DNA of 64,000 nt, from NCBI GenBank assembly GCA_963377175.1, contig CAUJNA010003794.1, positions 110,667 through 174,666 on the forward strand, read 5' to 3'. Below the pieces are notes generated by a model. It worked only from the letters and a program-made list of their open reading frames with translations. It was not told where the DNA came from and did no database searches. The translations under genes were made by a program, and so were the position numbers. This DNA comes from Effrenium voratum. Taxonomy: Eukaryota > Sar > Dinophyceae > Suessiales > Symbiodiniaceae. Shown here piece by piece: positions 12,501-22,817 of the stretch (positions are counted from its first letter, which is position 1; every line of letters starts with the position of its first letter).

Positions 12501-15500
12501 AAATCAAAACCTCCCCCTTGCAAGGCGTGCCAGAATGTAAGCATGGAACAAGCATTGGCTTGACAACTTGATAACTCCCCCACTTGTTGCGCATGACCCG
12601 TCCGCAAACTTGGTGGAGTCTTCTCATCAACCCCCCAGCGACCGTCAGCGACCATCACTATGCTGACGGTGAATACTGCTACCCTTGAAGCAGTCCAAAG
12701 GGCGCCACGCGCGAGGGCACCCTCGTAAATGAGCATGCTACCGTGGATGAACGAAATCCATTTCACCACTTTGAAACCATGGGAAACCATTGTTTGTTTG
12801 GCATTTACAGGGGACTCGAATCATTCTAGGATATTCTAGGGTTTCGTGGGTGGTGCGTTGCACGGTTTTCGCGTCCATCCACAGCTTTCCAAACTTCCAG
12901 TGGCCGTCCGTCTCCCTTGGCCACGCCTGCCCGTTGACCCAGCCCTGCGGCTGCACCTCGGACGCCATCCCAAGGCTCGGGGGCCGCTCGGCCGGAAACT
13001 TATGGATGGGACGGCGTTCTTATTGGATCTATGGGACCTGTTTCCATGGAAAGAACATGGGGTAACCCTCAAACCTAGGTGGAGTCCAAAATTAACCCCC
13101 CCTTTGTTCTTGAGCCATCTTCAAAACCAATGTTAACTTTTGGAGTCCCTTTTTTCTGAGCCATCTTTCAAAGTGGAGGTCTTGCATTTTTGCAAACATC
13201 TATCGTCTTTGCAATGGCCTCACTCCGCAAATGGCAGGGGGATCGAACAACGTTCCCGACTTTGGTCAGCTTTGAAGGGGTCATAAATGATTCCAAAAGG
13301 GCACCCCTCTTGTTGAACAGCACTACCATTAATACATTGGCTCCTTAGTACCCCCCCATTGACACTGCGGATGGATGAAATCCTGCACCACCCAAGAAAC
13401 CCGGGAATGATTCGATTCCCCTCCAAGAACCCACAAAAATGGCTTCCCATGGTTACAAGGTAGACGGATCTCGTCCACAGTACCATGGCATTGTTTGACA
13501 TCTTCAGCACCCTCGCACGCTGGGACGCACCAGGCACCAGGCGTGCGGACAAAAGGCGTAGGGGTCATCGGCCCCGAAGTCGTGATTGCCATAGACGGCC
13601 ATCCAAGGAACCTGACAACTGAGTTGCTCTTCCCCCCCCGGAATAAAGGTTGATCACCTTAGGCTAAATTGAAACACTTGGAAAACATGTGTTTCCAACA
13701 AGGTCCAAGGGATTTGGGGAAGAGATCAGGCCTGGTCAAAGTGCTTGGTGGATATCAACACGCCGTCTCCACTTCCGGACCTTTTCCAAACAGCTTTGCC
13801 ACTCAGTGGATCACTCGCACAATGAATCACCGGCCTCTGTTGGGCTTCAAACACAACAGAAACAGCAACAACAAAAACACTCAACAAAAACCAACAAACA
13901 CAACACGCAAATACACCAAACACACAACAAACTATCGCAAAACAACACAAAACAAAACAACAAACACAAAACACCACAAGCAACAATGAACACGAAACGA
14001 TGAACACCACACCCTAGAAACACAGAAGACAGCATATGACCGAAAAAACAAGGCTGGCCTTAAATCCCCGGGCCCTCGCTGTGCTGCCGGCTGCCCGCCT
14101 GGAAGAGCGGTGACTGTGGATCCGTTGGTCCATAGGGCGCCATCCAGTCCTTGTACCAGGCCTGGCGCTTGCTTCGGCGAGCCGGTTGCGCTTCTGGCCG
14201 GGAGCTGGGAGCTGGCAGCGTCGGAGAGCGGGCTGGGAAGACTCGAACACCCCAAAAGAGCCGTCTCTTCCTTTACAACCCTTCGTATGGTAGCAACAAG
14301 CTCCACACCCACCCCACTAAAAATGAACAGAGGCGAAAAAACATGAACACATGCCAACAACAGTGAAGCTTGATCCAACGCTTTGTGGTTTAGGCTTCTT
14401 TCCCATCCCAGACAAAAAGCGTCCACCCGTCTATTATAGGAGACTCAAGGAGAAATATCGCTGTCACATGGGGGAGTCTTCGCTTGGACATGGGCCATTC
14501 GGCGACGCGATGCGGTGGGATGCCCATCCAACTTTGTCACTTGATCCAGAGGGATTCCCTCGACATCACCGACCAAACCTGTTTTGCTCTTTGGCACCTT
14601 TGGAAACAACCAAAATGGCATCCTCAACAAAAAAACACACAAATGGCAGTTGGCTTCACATGGATTCCCCGGTCAAAGGGACGCCCAAAAGAAACCGTTG
14701 CCGTTTCCACGGGGCTTTGCTCGAAAGACCCATCCGCGGCTTCAGAAAATCCGGCTTCGGAACACCGGCTCGCGCCCGGCTCTGCGGTCCTCCGGCGTCA
14801 CGCCGGCCCAGTAGAAGTTATCCCCGACCTGAGCCGAAGTCCGTTTTGGGCGAGGGTCGCGTTAACAGGGCACGGTAGGTAAGTGGTTCGTAAGCCTGGT
14901 TGTCATCCAGAAAACAGATGGTTCCAAGTCTCCGTTCAGTGGGTTCTAACCAGGCTTACTATGCACTTACTCAGTACCTTGCCCGTGTAAGTAATGGGTG
15001 TCAAAGGCTTTATCCCCACCCCTGGCGAATTGCGGCAGAACTTGAGTTTCCATGGGTGTGTCCTTTTCAGAAACCCCAGACAAATTGTGGTTCTCCTCCT
15101 GGGTTCCCTATACAACCACAAAAACAGGGGACCCCTCAAAACAAAGCAGACCCGCATGGTCCTGTGTACGTGCCCGGAAGCCTTTGAGCAACTCCAACTG
15201 AGTGCCTGACCGAGGCTATGAACTGCAAGTTCTTCCCAGCCTGCCAGAAAACGCTCGGAGAAATATCTATGCAGCTTACTCACACACGGCTGATGCTGAT
15301 GGCGAACTCTTTTTCGAGCCAGTTGATAGGTGACTGCTAGCCTTGTGGAAAACATGGCATCCACTCGATCTGATTTTTGCCAGTTCGTCAGAATCCCAGG
15401 CCGCTTGTGTGCAACCTTGCCTGCTTCTGCGCAGCCACGAAGCCTCAACATGCACTTCGGCATCCGAGGATTCCCATCTCCAAGAACCATTGCCATCTCA

Positions 15501-16029
15501 CCGTGCAGTCCTCAAGACCTTCCCATGAACCTCAGATTCGGAGGAGTTCGCCCGGTGCGAGAAACCCCAAGCTTTCCCATTTCGCCCCTTTGACACAGAC
15601 CAGGTCCCGGGCTCTTCAGCTTGCCGGCCACTTCGTTCTGACAGGTCCCCGGCCTGCAGTTTGGGCCGACACCTCCAGCTTGGGTAACCCAAGAAACGCA
15701 GCTTTTTGGAAAATACAAATGTTTGATGTTGCTCAATGCCCACATCTCAAAGGAGCCCTCCACTGTATTTTCCCCTGGCCAGAAATTCCTTGGGCTAAAG
15801 CCAACCAGGAGGGAAAGACAGCAGTGTGGATGCCCTAAATATAACTCAAACATTTAGGTGTCCTGTTTCACACCCTGTTTGGGGTCGTTTGAACTAGGAA
15901 CCTATAGAGAAGCACCGGCTCCGGGCGAACCAATTCTGGGCCCAGCCGCGGCTTGGGTCGACCCCGAGCAGCGGACCCGCCAGCTTTGCCCCAGTCCCCG
16001 ATGATGATGAAGTAGTTCTTGCTCCGGGG
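6507..16029 (-). CDS. Purple-acid-phosphatase-like metallophosphoesterase, many small exons
   Basis: Calcineurin-type phosphoesterase motifs appear in the correct order on the minus strand. Inferred exons are 16029-15977 (YFIIIGDWGKAGG), 15653-15613 (PGTCQNEVAGKLK), 15443-15421, 15240-15211 (AGKNLQFIAS), 14828-14790 (VGDNFYWAGVTPE), 14161-14099 (AWYKDWMAPYGPTDPQSPLF), 13611-13543 (VPWMAVYGNHDFG), about 9923-9855 (FWMPDYNYHYEIPDASLE), 9490-9442 (VIMVDTNGKMDPN), 6780-6704 and 6582-6507 (TVLIIQHYPG). GDWG, GDNFY, GNHD and the HYP histidine are the expected metal ligands of tartrate-resistant (type 5) acid phosphatases. Phases agree at every junction from 16029 to 13543. Donors are GT, GC, GC, GT, GA and GC in turn. 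The final GHxH motif was not found, nor was a start codon or signal peptide. Further candidate exons lie near 12.9-12.7, 9.16-9.08, 8.56-8.46 and 7.41-7.35 kb. Likely role: phosphomonoester hydrolysis. Confidence 0.78.
9000..9056. repeat. CTCACCCCA minisatellite
   Basis: Six to seven imperfect units of CACTCACCC(C) run in tandem between candidate phosphatase exons. Confidence 0.85.
9656..9794. mobile_element. Inverted-repeat element, family A, copy 1
   Basis: The ends are TACTGTGGATGGACGAAATC and its complement ending CCATCCACAGTA. The interior reads AACCATGGGAAACCATT and GAATCGAATCATTC. Flanking TA at both ends suggests a TA target duplication. The complete element is about 139 bp and has no ORF. 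Confidence 0.88.
10000..11270. other. Non-coding stretch
   Basis: No exon-like block was seen on either strand. The sequence is of mixed composition with short unclassified repeats and presumably lies in a phosphatase intron. A GC-rich patch near 11160-11260 is open on the minus strand in two frames, but neither looks convincingly coding. Confidence 0.45.
11273..11400. mobile_element. Inverted-repeat element, family E, copy 1
   Basis: The terminal repeats TACTTAGATGGTCTGGGA and TCCCAGACCATCTAAGTA are perfect complements. The plus strand also reads GGTTGTAACCCACTTACAA internally. With flanks, the plus strand gives GT at the start and TAG at the end. Copies lie at 32398-32492 (degraded) and 39642-39766. 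Confidence 0.9.
11633..11750. mobile_element. Inverted-repeat element, family H, copy 1, with 6-bp target duplication
   Basis: The ends are CCATAGGTGTCCTTTT and its complement, AAAAGGACACCTATGG. The element is flanked on both sides by TCGTCA (11627-11632 and 11751-11756), a perfect 6-bp direct repeat. A second copy lies at 21588-21684. Confidence 0.88.
12685..12980 (-). CDS. Two exon-like blocks separated by a family-A element
   Basis: The upstream block ends at 12883 and reads PQGWVNGQAWPRE, then DGHWKFGK. The downstream block starts at 12737 and reads MLIYEGALARGALWTAS. The element between them supplies a donor (CT|GTGGATGG). Its far end is mutated from CCACAG to CCACGG, but the next AG, three bases on, keeps the frame. 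The NGQAW segment resembles the NGQAY region found after GNHD in this phosphatase type, so the block may belong to the flanking phosphatase gene. The second block is not recognised. Confidence 0.45.
12739..12885. mobile_element. Inverted-repeat element, family A, copy 2 (intron-like)
   Basis: The ends are TACCGTGGATGAACGAAATC and GCGTCCATCCACAG. The interior matches copy 1. The element occupies essentially the whole gap between two open coding-like blocks on the minus strand. Confidence 0.85.
13363..13482. mobile_element. Inverted-repeat element, family A, copy 3
   Basis: This copy is inverted relative to copy 1: CACTGCGGATGGATGAAATC at the left and TCGTCCACAGTA at the right, with CACCCAAGAAACC inside. 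It lies in a phosphatase intron. Confidence 0.82.
13850..13990. repeat. A/C-rich tract (AACAAC/AACACA)
   Basis: About 140 nt are dominated by AACA-type words with almost no T. Open frames across it are composition artefacts. Confidence 0.85.
14877..14985. mobile_element. Inverted-repeat element, family M, copy 1
   Basis: The left end GGTAAGTGGTTCGTAAGCCT is complementary to the right segment AACCAGGCTTAC...CACTTAC. GTAAGT at the end is a consensus splice donor. A second copy lies at 26512-26592. Confidence 0.75.
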
Positions 16030-16052
16030 CTGCCAGGTGACGATCCTGTGAC

Positions 16053-16245
16053 CGGAGGAAGGAGGGGAGAGGAGGGAAGCAGGACGAAAGAAGAAGGGAA
16101 AGAAGGGAAGGGAAGCGAAGGAAAGGAAAAGAAGGGAAAGGAAGGGAAAGGAAGGGAAAGGAAGGGAACAGAAGGGAACAGAAGGGAAAGGAACAGAAGG
16201 GAAAGGAAGGGAAGGAAGGGAAGGCAAGAAGGCAGAGCGAGACAA
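16053..16245. repeat. Long purine tract (GGGAAAGGAA)n just upstream of a splice acceptor
   Basis: About 190 nt of almost pure purine on the plus strand consist of imperfect GGAAAGGAAGGGAAA units. On the phosphatase sense (minus) strand this is a pyrimidine tract ending about 25 nt before the acceptor of the GDWG exon at 16029. Confidence 0.9.
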
Positions 16246-16452
16246 GGCAAAACACATTTGGCACTGACGGCTTCTCTAAAAGGCAAAGTCACACTTCTCG
16301 GGACGACTATGCCCAAGTCTCTTCTTGTAGCAAGCTGCAATGCAAAGGAGCAGCTTGGTAACCACAATGCTCCGAATGCTGCGACATTGGACATTGCCTA
16401 ATCATGCCTGACATTTACAAGTGCAACCCAACCAACGCACATGAACAACGCC

Positions 16453-16591
16453 ACTGTGGAGGAACGCAATCCATTTCGCACCACCTAAGAAACCCTGGAA
16501 TGATTCGATTCGCCTGTAAATGCCAACAAACCTTATGATTCGCTTCCCATGGTTTCAAAGTAGCGCGAACGGATTTCGTCCATCCACAGTA
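16453..16591. mobile_element. Inverted-repeat element, family A, copy 4
   Basis: The left end is ACTGTGGAGGAACGCAATCC and the right end ATTTCGTCCATCCACAGTA. The interior has CACCTAAGAAACCCTGGAAT. Length is 139 bp. Confidence 0.85.
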
Positions 16592-16867
16592 TGACGCTAC
16601 TGCCCCACGTATGAGACACGTATGACGCTACCGCGCCTCAACGGGTTGAATGCATCGTAGTTGTTGGCCTAAGCACACCAGCACCAAGCACCACGCACCA
16701 GGCAGCTTCATGTGTACGATGCCGGAAGGCTGAATGAAAGTCGAGTCAGCCAGTCAGGTCAGTCACTCCAGCCTGTCAGGTTGTCCATTGATGTCCATGC
16801 TCTGAGTGGTAAGCAGGTTGATGCCATAGCAGAACTGAACAGTGAAAAAACATGGAAAACACGCATA

Positions 16868-16970
16868 CGACGCTGCAATACCGGGAGCAGGCAAGGTCGG
16901 GAGCTCAACCACTCCCCCCAGACCTGTGGGCTGAACATTTGGCATCCACTTCTCAGGAACAGATTTGGGC
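16868..16970 (-). CDS. Exon-like block, unknown protein
   Basis: The minus-strand frame reads PKSVPEKWMPNVQPTGLGG, then VVELPTLPAPGI. The composition is protein-like and GC-rich against its surroundings. It lies 0.85 kb upstream of the first recognised phosphatase exon and could be its N-terminal part. No family is recognised. Confidence 0.4.
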
Positions 16971-17159
16971 TTCATGTTCGGCTACCTCGGATCCCAAAAG
17001 GGAAAGCTTGCAGAATCATAAGCCCACCCCGCCCCCTGAAGGCCAATGGACAAAACAACTCCGAGCATCGCGCGTAAGTGGGTGGTGGCGGTCCTGCGCT
17101 CACTCGTTTAGACTTGCGAGATGGTGACTCAATACCAAAACACATTCAAACAAACCCTT

Positions 17160-17285
17160 GGTTGCTGTTGACCCCCGTGCAAAAAGTTTAACTTTTTGGA
17201 AGTTTAGTGGAAAACCCCTTGATTTCCCAACAAGTTAACGAAAGTTAAAGTCTAAAGATCCAACCCAATTGCAGTCAAGCACCTT
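17160..17285. repeat. Dispersed repeat, family L, copy 1
   Basis: It begins TTGGTTGCTGTTGACCCCC and ends with AAGATCCAACCCAATTGCAG. The matching copy at 49650-49790 shares both ends. A partial relative is at 42806-42905. On the plus strand it begins with GT and ends with CAG. Confidence 0.7.
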
Positions 17286-17883
17286 GCTTCCCCAGCTTGG
17301 CATGTCAAGGGGTCCCATTGCTACTTTCATCCCAGGGAGATTAATAGAAAACACAGCAGGAAAACCAATCCCCTTGGGGGTCTCTGGATTCCCCCCTCCA
17401 AACTTTGCCACTTTTGGAGGCCCCAACCAGATGGAGGAACCCCTGATCGTTGCTTTTGGCTGATCGGGTGGGGAACCAAGCCGAGCTGTTTCTCAGACCG
17501 GTCGGTTTGCACTGGCTACTCAGTCAAGCATATTTGCGGTCCATACGGTCCGTACCGTGGTGGGCCCAAGGACCCTTGGCAACACTTGCAAGACATGTTA
17601 CACACCCTGTTGCATGTCTGCCCAAATCGATAACATGAGTTTCAGCTGCAAATCACGGGAAATTCGTGTGATCGGAAAACGGCACAGGCCTGCTTGGTAC
17701 AGGCTTTGCAGGGTCTCCCCAGTCTTGCCGACTTGGTCCTGATGGGAGACGGTGCTTCTTCACTTTGCGCGACTTGCAATCGAAGCTTGCTGACAGTGAC
17801 GCATGAAAACAACGTGTTCAATAGTGATGGCAGTTCGTTTCCCTGCAAATCCACAAAAAAAGATAGCTCTAAAAAAGGCACGC

Positions 17884-18173
17884 CCAGTTGGCCTTTGTCT
17901 CGTGCATCTGTCTTTGGCTCACGAACAATGCTGATGCCCTCTTTGAGGGCAATCAATTCCTCTGCGATCATTCTATGTGAAACCCTGGGCTGCCCTCAGA
18001 TCCCCCGCTAAAAGTTTAACCTTTAGTGGGGTAAATGGAAACTCCACTAAACGCAAAAAGGCGAAGCTAAGGGGATGGCTGGAAGCCACCAAGAAACCAC
18101 AGGCTTTCCAAAGGCTGATCTCGGCAGCGCCCGCATTGGCAAACCCCATGATCCGAATGATGTCACCCAGGTC
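17884..18173 (-). CDS. Two inferred exons, unknown protein
   Basis: Exon 18173-18098 reads DLGDIIRIMGFANAGAAEIS, then LWKAC. Exon 17961-17884 continues in phase as EELIALKEGISIVREPKTDA. The intron runs from GTTTCTTGG to CGCAG and is largely a family-K element. The combined segment is rich in charged and aliphatic residues and looks helical. No family is recognised. Upstream, the acceptor CTGGAG is preceded by a family-D element that carries the branch-point-like TTCTAAC. Confidence 0.5.
18003..18092. mobile_element. Dispersed element, family K, copy 1 (intron-like)
   Basis: On the minus strand it starts TTG|GTGGCTTCCAGCCATCCCC and ends GATCTGAGGGCAG|CCCAG. The same ends occur at 21278-21392. 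It fills most of the intron between 18098 and 17961. Confidence 0.7.
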
Positions 18174-18186
18174 CTCCAGTAGAGAG

Positions 18187-18281
18187 GTTAGAATAAGGGT
18201 ACCGTTTCTTTTTTCGGTACTTTATTTTAGTAGGGAACCCTCCCCCAAAAAAGGGTAAACGGGCACTACTGGCGGACCTAG
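18187..18281. mobile_element. Dispersed element, family D, copy 1 (intron-like)
   Basis: The plus strand starts AG|GTTAGAATAAGGGTACC and ends GGCGGACCTAG|. On the minus strand it starts CTAG|GTCCGCCAG and ends with the branch-point-like CCTTATTCTAAC. Two more copies are at 24609-24686 and 31646-31737; all three keep these ends. Confidence 0.8.
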
Positions 18282-19154
18282 TCACACAAAACAACCCGCC
18301 TGGCTGAGCGTGCTACCTGCGGACAACCCGGCTGCAGCAGTGAGGAATGTCGAGTGTTTTTTGCGCACAGGGAGGCTGTGAACGTTATCACACTTGCCAA
18401 GATATATGTGGAAGGCGTGTGGATTGCATGTGGAAGGTTGTGGAAAACGATGCGGGTTGGGGCTCACTCTGCTAAAGCGCGTCCTTTGATGAAAGCTGCA
18501 AGGACTCTCCAAACTTTCTCATGCTATAGCACTGCTTAGTTGAGAGTGCTCGTTCGTATGCTCGTGATTGACAGTGGTGAAACACGGAGTGCATTTCCAG
18601 AGCGGAGCGGCTTAGGGTCAACGCCGAGCAGCTTGGATCAAAGAGGTGGAAATCCCTTTTCAACTCACGCGGTGCCACAAAATATGGCGCCCTTCAGGTA
18701 TTGATTCCCCATCGGAGAATCAACGGGATATAACGGGATCATGCGCCCTTGATAGACCCTACATGGGTATGTATGTGTCAATACTTATCAGGGGAACCCA
18801 ACATGATGAGTTTGCTTTCCTTTTCCCTTTTCACTCAACACCCTCAAAAAACACTCCCACATTCACCCATCGATGTTGTTGGCGTTGCCGGCCCTGGCCC
18901 CACACGGACACCGAAACCAATCCGAAACCACTCCGCCTCGCCAAACGATCCACATGGCCAGAAGCACCACCTGATCACGTGAGGCGTGCAAGCTGTCACT
19001 TCGTTGTGATCTCCTTTTGGGAGCTTCTCAAAGTGGGATATCCCAACCAGGGAAAGCCACAAGGTGAGCAAACGCTCGTCATTCTTAGTTGTCCAGAGGA
19101 GCTAGAAATAGAAGGTGATCATCTTGTCTTGCTGCGGTAGGTCTTGAATCACCG

Positions 19155-19235
19155 AGTCCGATTCCCTGAAAGGAAGCCATGGGATGGATGGTTTATAGGG
19201 GTCATTCCTGTTGAGAAACTGTGAACCAGCAAGTG
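19155..19235. mobile_element. Family F fragment
   Basis: GGATGGTTTATAGGGGTCATTCC matches the right half of the family-F elements at 56748-56855 and 32573-32682; the left half is missing or degraded. Confidence 0.5.
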
Positions 19236-19552
19236 ATCCCAACAAGGGAAAGGAAAAAAGGTCGCGTTGAACAACTATCATGTCCTTTGGTAGTGTAAGA
19301 TTCGTAGTGTAAGATTCGAGTTACACAAATAAGGACGCTTCTTGGGGCCAATCTTGTGGCAAGCACCTGAGACCACCATCATGCCTGAAGGCATGGCGCT
19401 CGCAAACAAAAAACAAAATAAAGCAAAGGGACTCCAGAAAGCTTCTTTGCCGGTTTTTCCAGTTTTCGCGCCTTGTGCTTCAGTTGTGCCTATGTTTTGC
19501 GTACGAGCCACCCAACGAAAAGGAAAACATCGGGCCACCGAACTCAAATCAC

Positions 19553-19681
19553 TCAGCAAGCTGCCTGCCAGCTCCCCAACTTCCCCGCCAGCTCTGTGGC
19601 CCGGGCGGTGACCAATCCAGCGCCAACAACTCGTAGCTGCCAGCGCCTCCAGCCTGCACCGCCAGCTCGCACGGAGGGAAA
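19553..19681 (-). CDS. Exon-like block, unknown protein
   Basis: The minus-strand frame reads PPCELAVQAGGAGSYELLAL, then DWSPPGPQSWRGSWGAG. The block is GC-rich and ends near a family-F/family-A composite. No family is recognised. Confidence 0.42.
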   Translation of the reverse strand, partial: FPSVRAGGAGWRRWQLRVVGAGLVTARATELAGKLGSWQAAC

Positions 19682-19719
19682 CCGATGTGGGGAATCGGGG
19701 TGTTGGGAATGAACCGTTT

Positions 19720-19850
19720 GGGGATTCCCTGAAAGGAAATCATACAACAATGCATGGTTTCTCATGGTTTCAATCTGGTGCAGGATTTCGTCCATCCACA
19801 GTAGGTGATGGTTTGTCGGGGTCATTCCCTCATTCCCTGCTGAGAACTAG
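19720..19850. mobile_element. Family F element with a family A fragment nested inside
   Basis: The 5' part CCCTGAAAGGAAATCA and the 3' part GGGGTCATTCCCTCATTCC belong to family F. Between them lies ATTTCGTCCATCCACAGTA, one end of family A. Family A therefore appears to have inserted into family F. Confidence 0.6.
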
Positions 19851-19925
19851 GAAGGAAAGGGTTCCCTTCATCGTCTCAACTTCAAAGCTTCACTCAGTGC
19901 CTCGTTGTTGTTCTAGCGTCCCGCC

Positions 19926-20740
19926 ATGTCGAATGGTTCTGGGCGTCCTCAACAGAATTCATGCGATGCACTCGCTGCAGGAGCCGGTGGCTTGGCGCCG
20001 GACGTCGACATGAGAGACTCGGCATCTGACCTCGAATCAGATGAACTCATCACACATTCCAATCTCAGCGTTGGTAAACATCAGAGGGTCTTGTGTTGCA
20101 CTCCTTACTGTGGGCCCGTATAGGTTCTCAAGGGGTGGAAGATAGTGGAACGCACAATGGATTGCTTGACGAGTAAGAGGCTGCATGTTTAACCTTTGCC
20201 AAAGCAACAGCAACAACTACTTGTAAAAAAAAAATGCTTCGAGGCAACATAATTTGCCGTCATAGCGCTGCCAATGAAACACACATTTGCTATCGTCTTC
20301 TCACAACTCAGGTGTGATTTGCTGATAGCCTAATAGCTACAAGGCTGCTGCAACCGCTCTCTTGACTCTCGCAATGGATATCCTGGTTGTTGAAAACATT
20401 TAAAACAATGTAACAATCACACAACTGATCAACATCTTTGATGTTTAAATCTGCTTAACAACTTTCAACCACAGCTATACCAATCATCTATATATATAGT
20501 ATCTACGTGTGGTCTAGTCTTTCAACATGTGCACACACACATATTATATATATATATGTATATATATATATAAGCAGTCAAACCGACTTTCTAGCACTAA
20601 CTTTCATTCATATGGTAAACCATCAACACAGGCTGAGTGCCCCCGTTTGCCACGGTGATCTTGCTATGGCCCCAGGCTCGCCGATTTCGGAGCCCGCAGC
20701 GCTGGCCTCGCACCTGGGAGTCCAACCGCAGACAAGTTAG
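19926..20740 (+). CDS. Small two-exon plus-strand gene candidate
   Basis: Exon 1 (19926-20073) starts at ATG after TTGTTGTTCTAGCGTCCCGCC, which contains an AG acceptor suitable for spliced-leader trans-splicing. It encodes MSNGSGRPQQNSCDALAAGA, then a serine/aspartate-rich segment. It ends at a GT donor in phase 1. Exon 2 (20676-20740), after CCCCAG, keeps the phase and ends in a stop (SPISEPAALASHLGVQPQTS). The product would be about 69 residues, acidic and probably disordered. The intron contains a TA microsatellite. This is the only reasonably supported plus-strand gene in the window. The region around exon 2 is also open on the minus strand. Confidence 0.42.
20531..20572. repeat. CA/TA microsatellite
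   Basis: CACACACAC is followed by TATATATATA-type repeats over about 40 nt. Confidence 0.95.
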
Positions 20741-20755
20741 CGCCACACCGATGAA

Positions 20756-20892
20756 TACCGTGGATTGCGGAATCCATGCCACGCACGTTGAAATCATAGG
20801 AAACCAGAACCTTTGCTGGTATTTGCGTTGGGGAATCGAATCATCTTAGGGTTTCTTGGGTGGTGCGAAATGGATTTCGTCCATCCACAGTA
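20756..20892. mobile_element. Inverted-repeat element, family A, copy 5
   Basis: The left end is TACCGTGGATTGCGGAATCC and the right end ATTTCGTCCATCCACAGTA. The interior has GGGGAATCGAATCATCTTAG. It is 137 bp and flanked by TA. Confidence 0.85.
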
Positions 20893-21277
20893 TCACCTGT
20901 GAAAGGCAATCTGATATACATGATTGGGTTGGTCCCCCTATCATGGCTATAGCCATGGAAACTTGGGTGCACAACTGGGCTTGGTCACTTGTGGCTATAA
21001 CCTGCTGCTGGTTGAACACCCCCCCGCGCCCCGACACAAATTAGTTTTTGATCAGCCAATCGGCTATTCTGGAACCTCCTTTGTTGCCAATGCATCAACT
21101 GAGTGTTTGGAAGGCAATCTGAACAATAAGAACCCATCACCGGTCGATCAGAGGTGTCGGCTCTTCCGCGAATCTGCGGCACCATGCCTGAGCACGAGGC
21201 ACGCATGTTGACTTACACTCAGCTTGACATGTGCCTGGCATCTTGTGAATTTGACGCTTGACAAATTCAAGGTTGCT

Positions 21278-21392
21278 GGGCTGCCCTCAGATCCCCTGCT
21301 AAAAGCTTAACCTTTAGTGGGTGAAATGGAAATCCCCCCTAAACCTGAAAAACCCAAAAAAGCAAAGGGGATGGCTGGGAGCCACCAAGGTT
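21278..21392. mobile_element. Dispersed element, family K, copy 2
   Basis: It carries CTGCCCTCAGATCCCCTGC, AAGCTTAACCTTTAGTGGG and GGGGATGGCTGGGAGCCAC, collinear with copy 1 at 18003-18092. On the minus strand it starts GTGGCTCCC and ends GGGCAG. Confidence 0.75.
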
Positions 21393-21587
21393 GATGATGC
21401 CCACACAAATCCCAGTCCAACCACATGCCTCCAGCTGCTCGCGGTCCTCTTCCGCATCAGCCTGGATTGAGATTTGCGCGCAGCCCTGCCCCCGCATCGT
21501 TCCTCAATTATTGATCCGTTTGGTCCTCAGCCGGTGATGCCATGCATGCATACAAGAGAGTTGTTTTCCTTTTCATGTGTCGCATCA

Positions 21588-21684
21588 CCATAGGTATCCC
21601 TTTGGTCAAATTAGACGGCCTTGGTAAATGGTATGAAACCATGTTTTAACAAACTAACCCAAATACTAAAACAAACACCTATGG
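21588..21684. mobile_element. Inverted-repeat element, family H, copy 2
   Basis: The ends CCATAGGTATCCCTTT and AACACCTATGG match copy 1. The flanking sequences CGCATCA and TCCCATCG are only loosely similar, so the target duplication is uncertain. Confidence 0.75.
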
Positions 21685-22817
21685 TCCCATCGCGCATGTC
21701 CCAGAACCAGCACAAAAATCGGTCTAGTCGCATACCCGATGTCACGGCGCCAAAGCGCGTCAATTTTCCTTCCCCAGACATTCGCTCGCGCTGAGCTGAC
21801 TGCTCCGACGAGCGGCACCACCTTAGATGACAGCTTCTGACCCTTCGTCTTTTCAATGGGTCTGGACATTAAAGGTGACAAATGACATCAATGACCCATC
21901 CCCTTTTGGCTTGGAATACTCGATAACTATGGGCGACACCCAAACTTAAACCAAATGAGTTGGCGAACGGCGCCTGTGAGGCCTTTGAGTGCCATGAGGT
22001 GCCCAACGCATTCGCATCTCCCTTCAACACTTGCATACTATGGATGTGGGTCCTCTTCCAACATGTTCAGTGCAATTCATGCTTGACTGCAGTTCTTTCG
22101 CGAAAATCACGAGACAAATGATTTTGGGTCTTCTTCTTCTGCTTTTTTTTGAGGGGGGGGGGGCAAGCGCCTTTTTTCACGTTCTGAGGGAGCTGCGCCG
22201 GCCGGCCACAGTGGTTGAGATTCGTTGAGCACGGGCATTGCCCGTGGTGAGACGCCTGCAGTAAAGGACCGGCTTGCCGTCACGCTGGTTGGACTTGGGT
22301 GGCTAGATCGTGCGAAAAACTGCAGGCTTACCAGCTGCGGCTGTGGTCTTTGCACACGCCTTGAGCCAAGAAAAACGGGACCGAGAATGCGGTTCATGCA
22401 CATGTGTATGCAGCAGAATGCAGGATGCACTTCACACAAACCAGCTGGAAGGAATTCCGCAGGAAAACAGCCACACACCAGCCCAAACACAATTGTAAGA
22501 TATTTCCTGCAGAATTCGCAGCTGGCTTCTTAGAGCAGTCAGTTGTCAACACCGACGGACCACGCCCCGTTTTCCCGCGAAGGGCATGCATGCGGTGCTG
22601 GCATTGTCCGTGGGCTAACATGCCCTGTGGGAAAAGACCATCCATGCAGGCGCATGCTGCAAAACAGTCAGGTACTGCCCCAAGGTTCCTCTGCTTCAAA
22701 CATTCTTCCTTGCCCCAAAATGGCTAGCCTCCCTGCAACAATCATAGTAGCTGACGCATGGGTTTTGGAAGACCACCATCCCTTGGGGCGCGCGCTCCGC
22801 TTCCGGGTTATGTACGG

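Noticed and set aside
13726..14035. Cys/Val-rich minus-strand frames (VFCVCCFVLCC type)
   Set aside because: They are translations of the A/C-rich tract at 13.85-13.99 kb.
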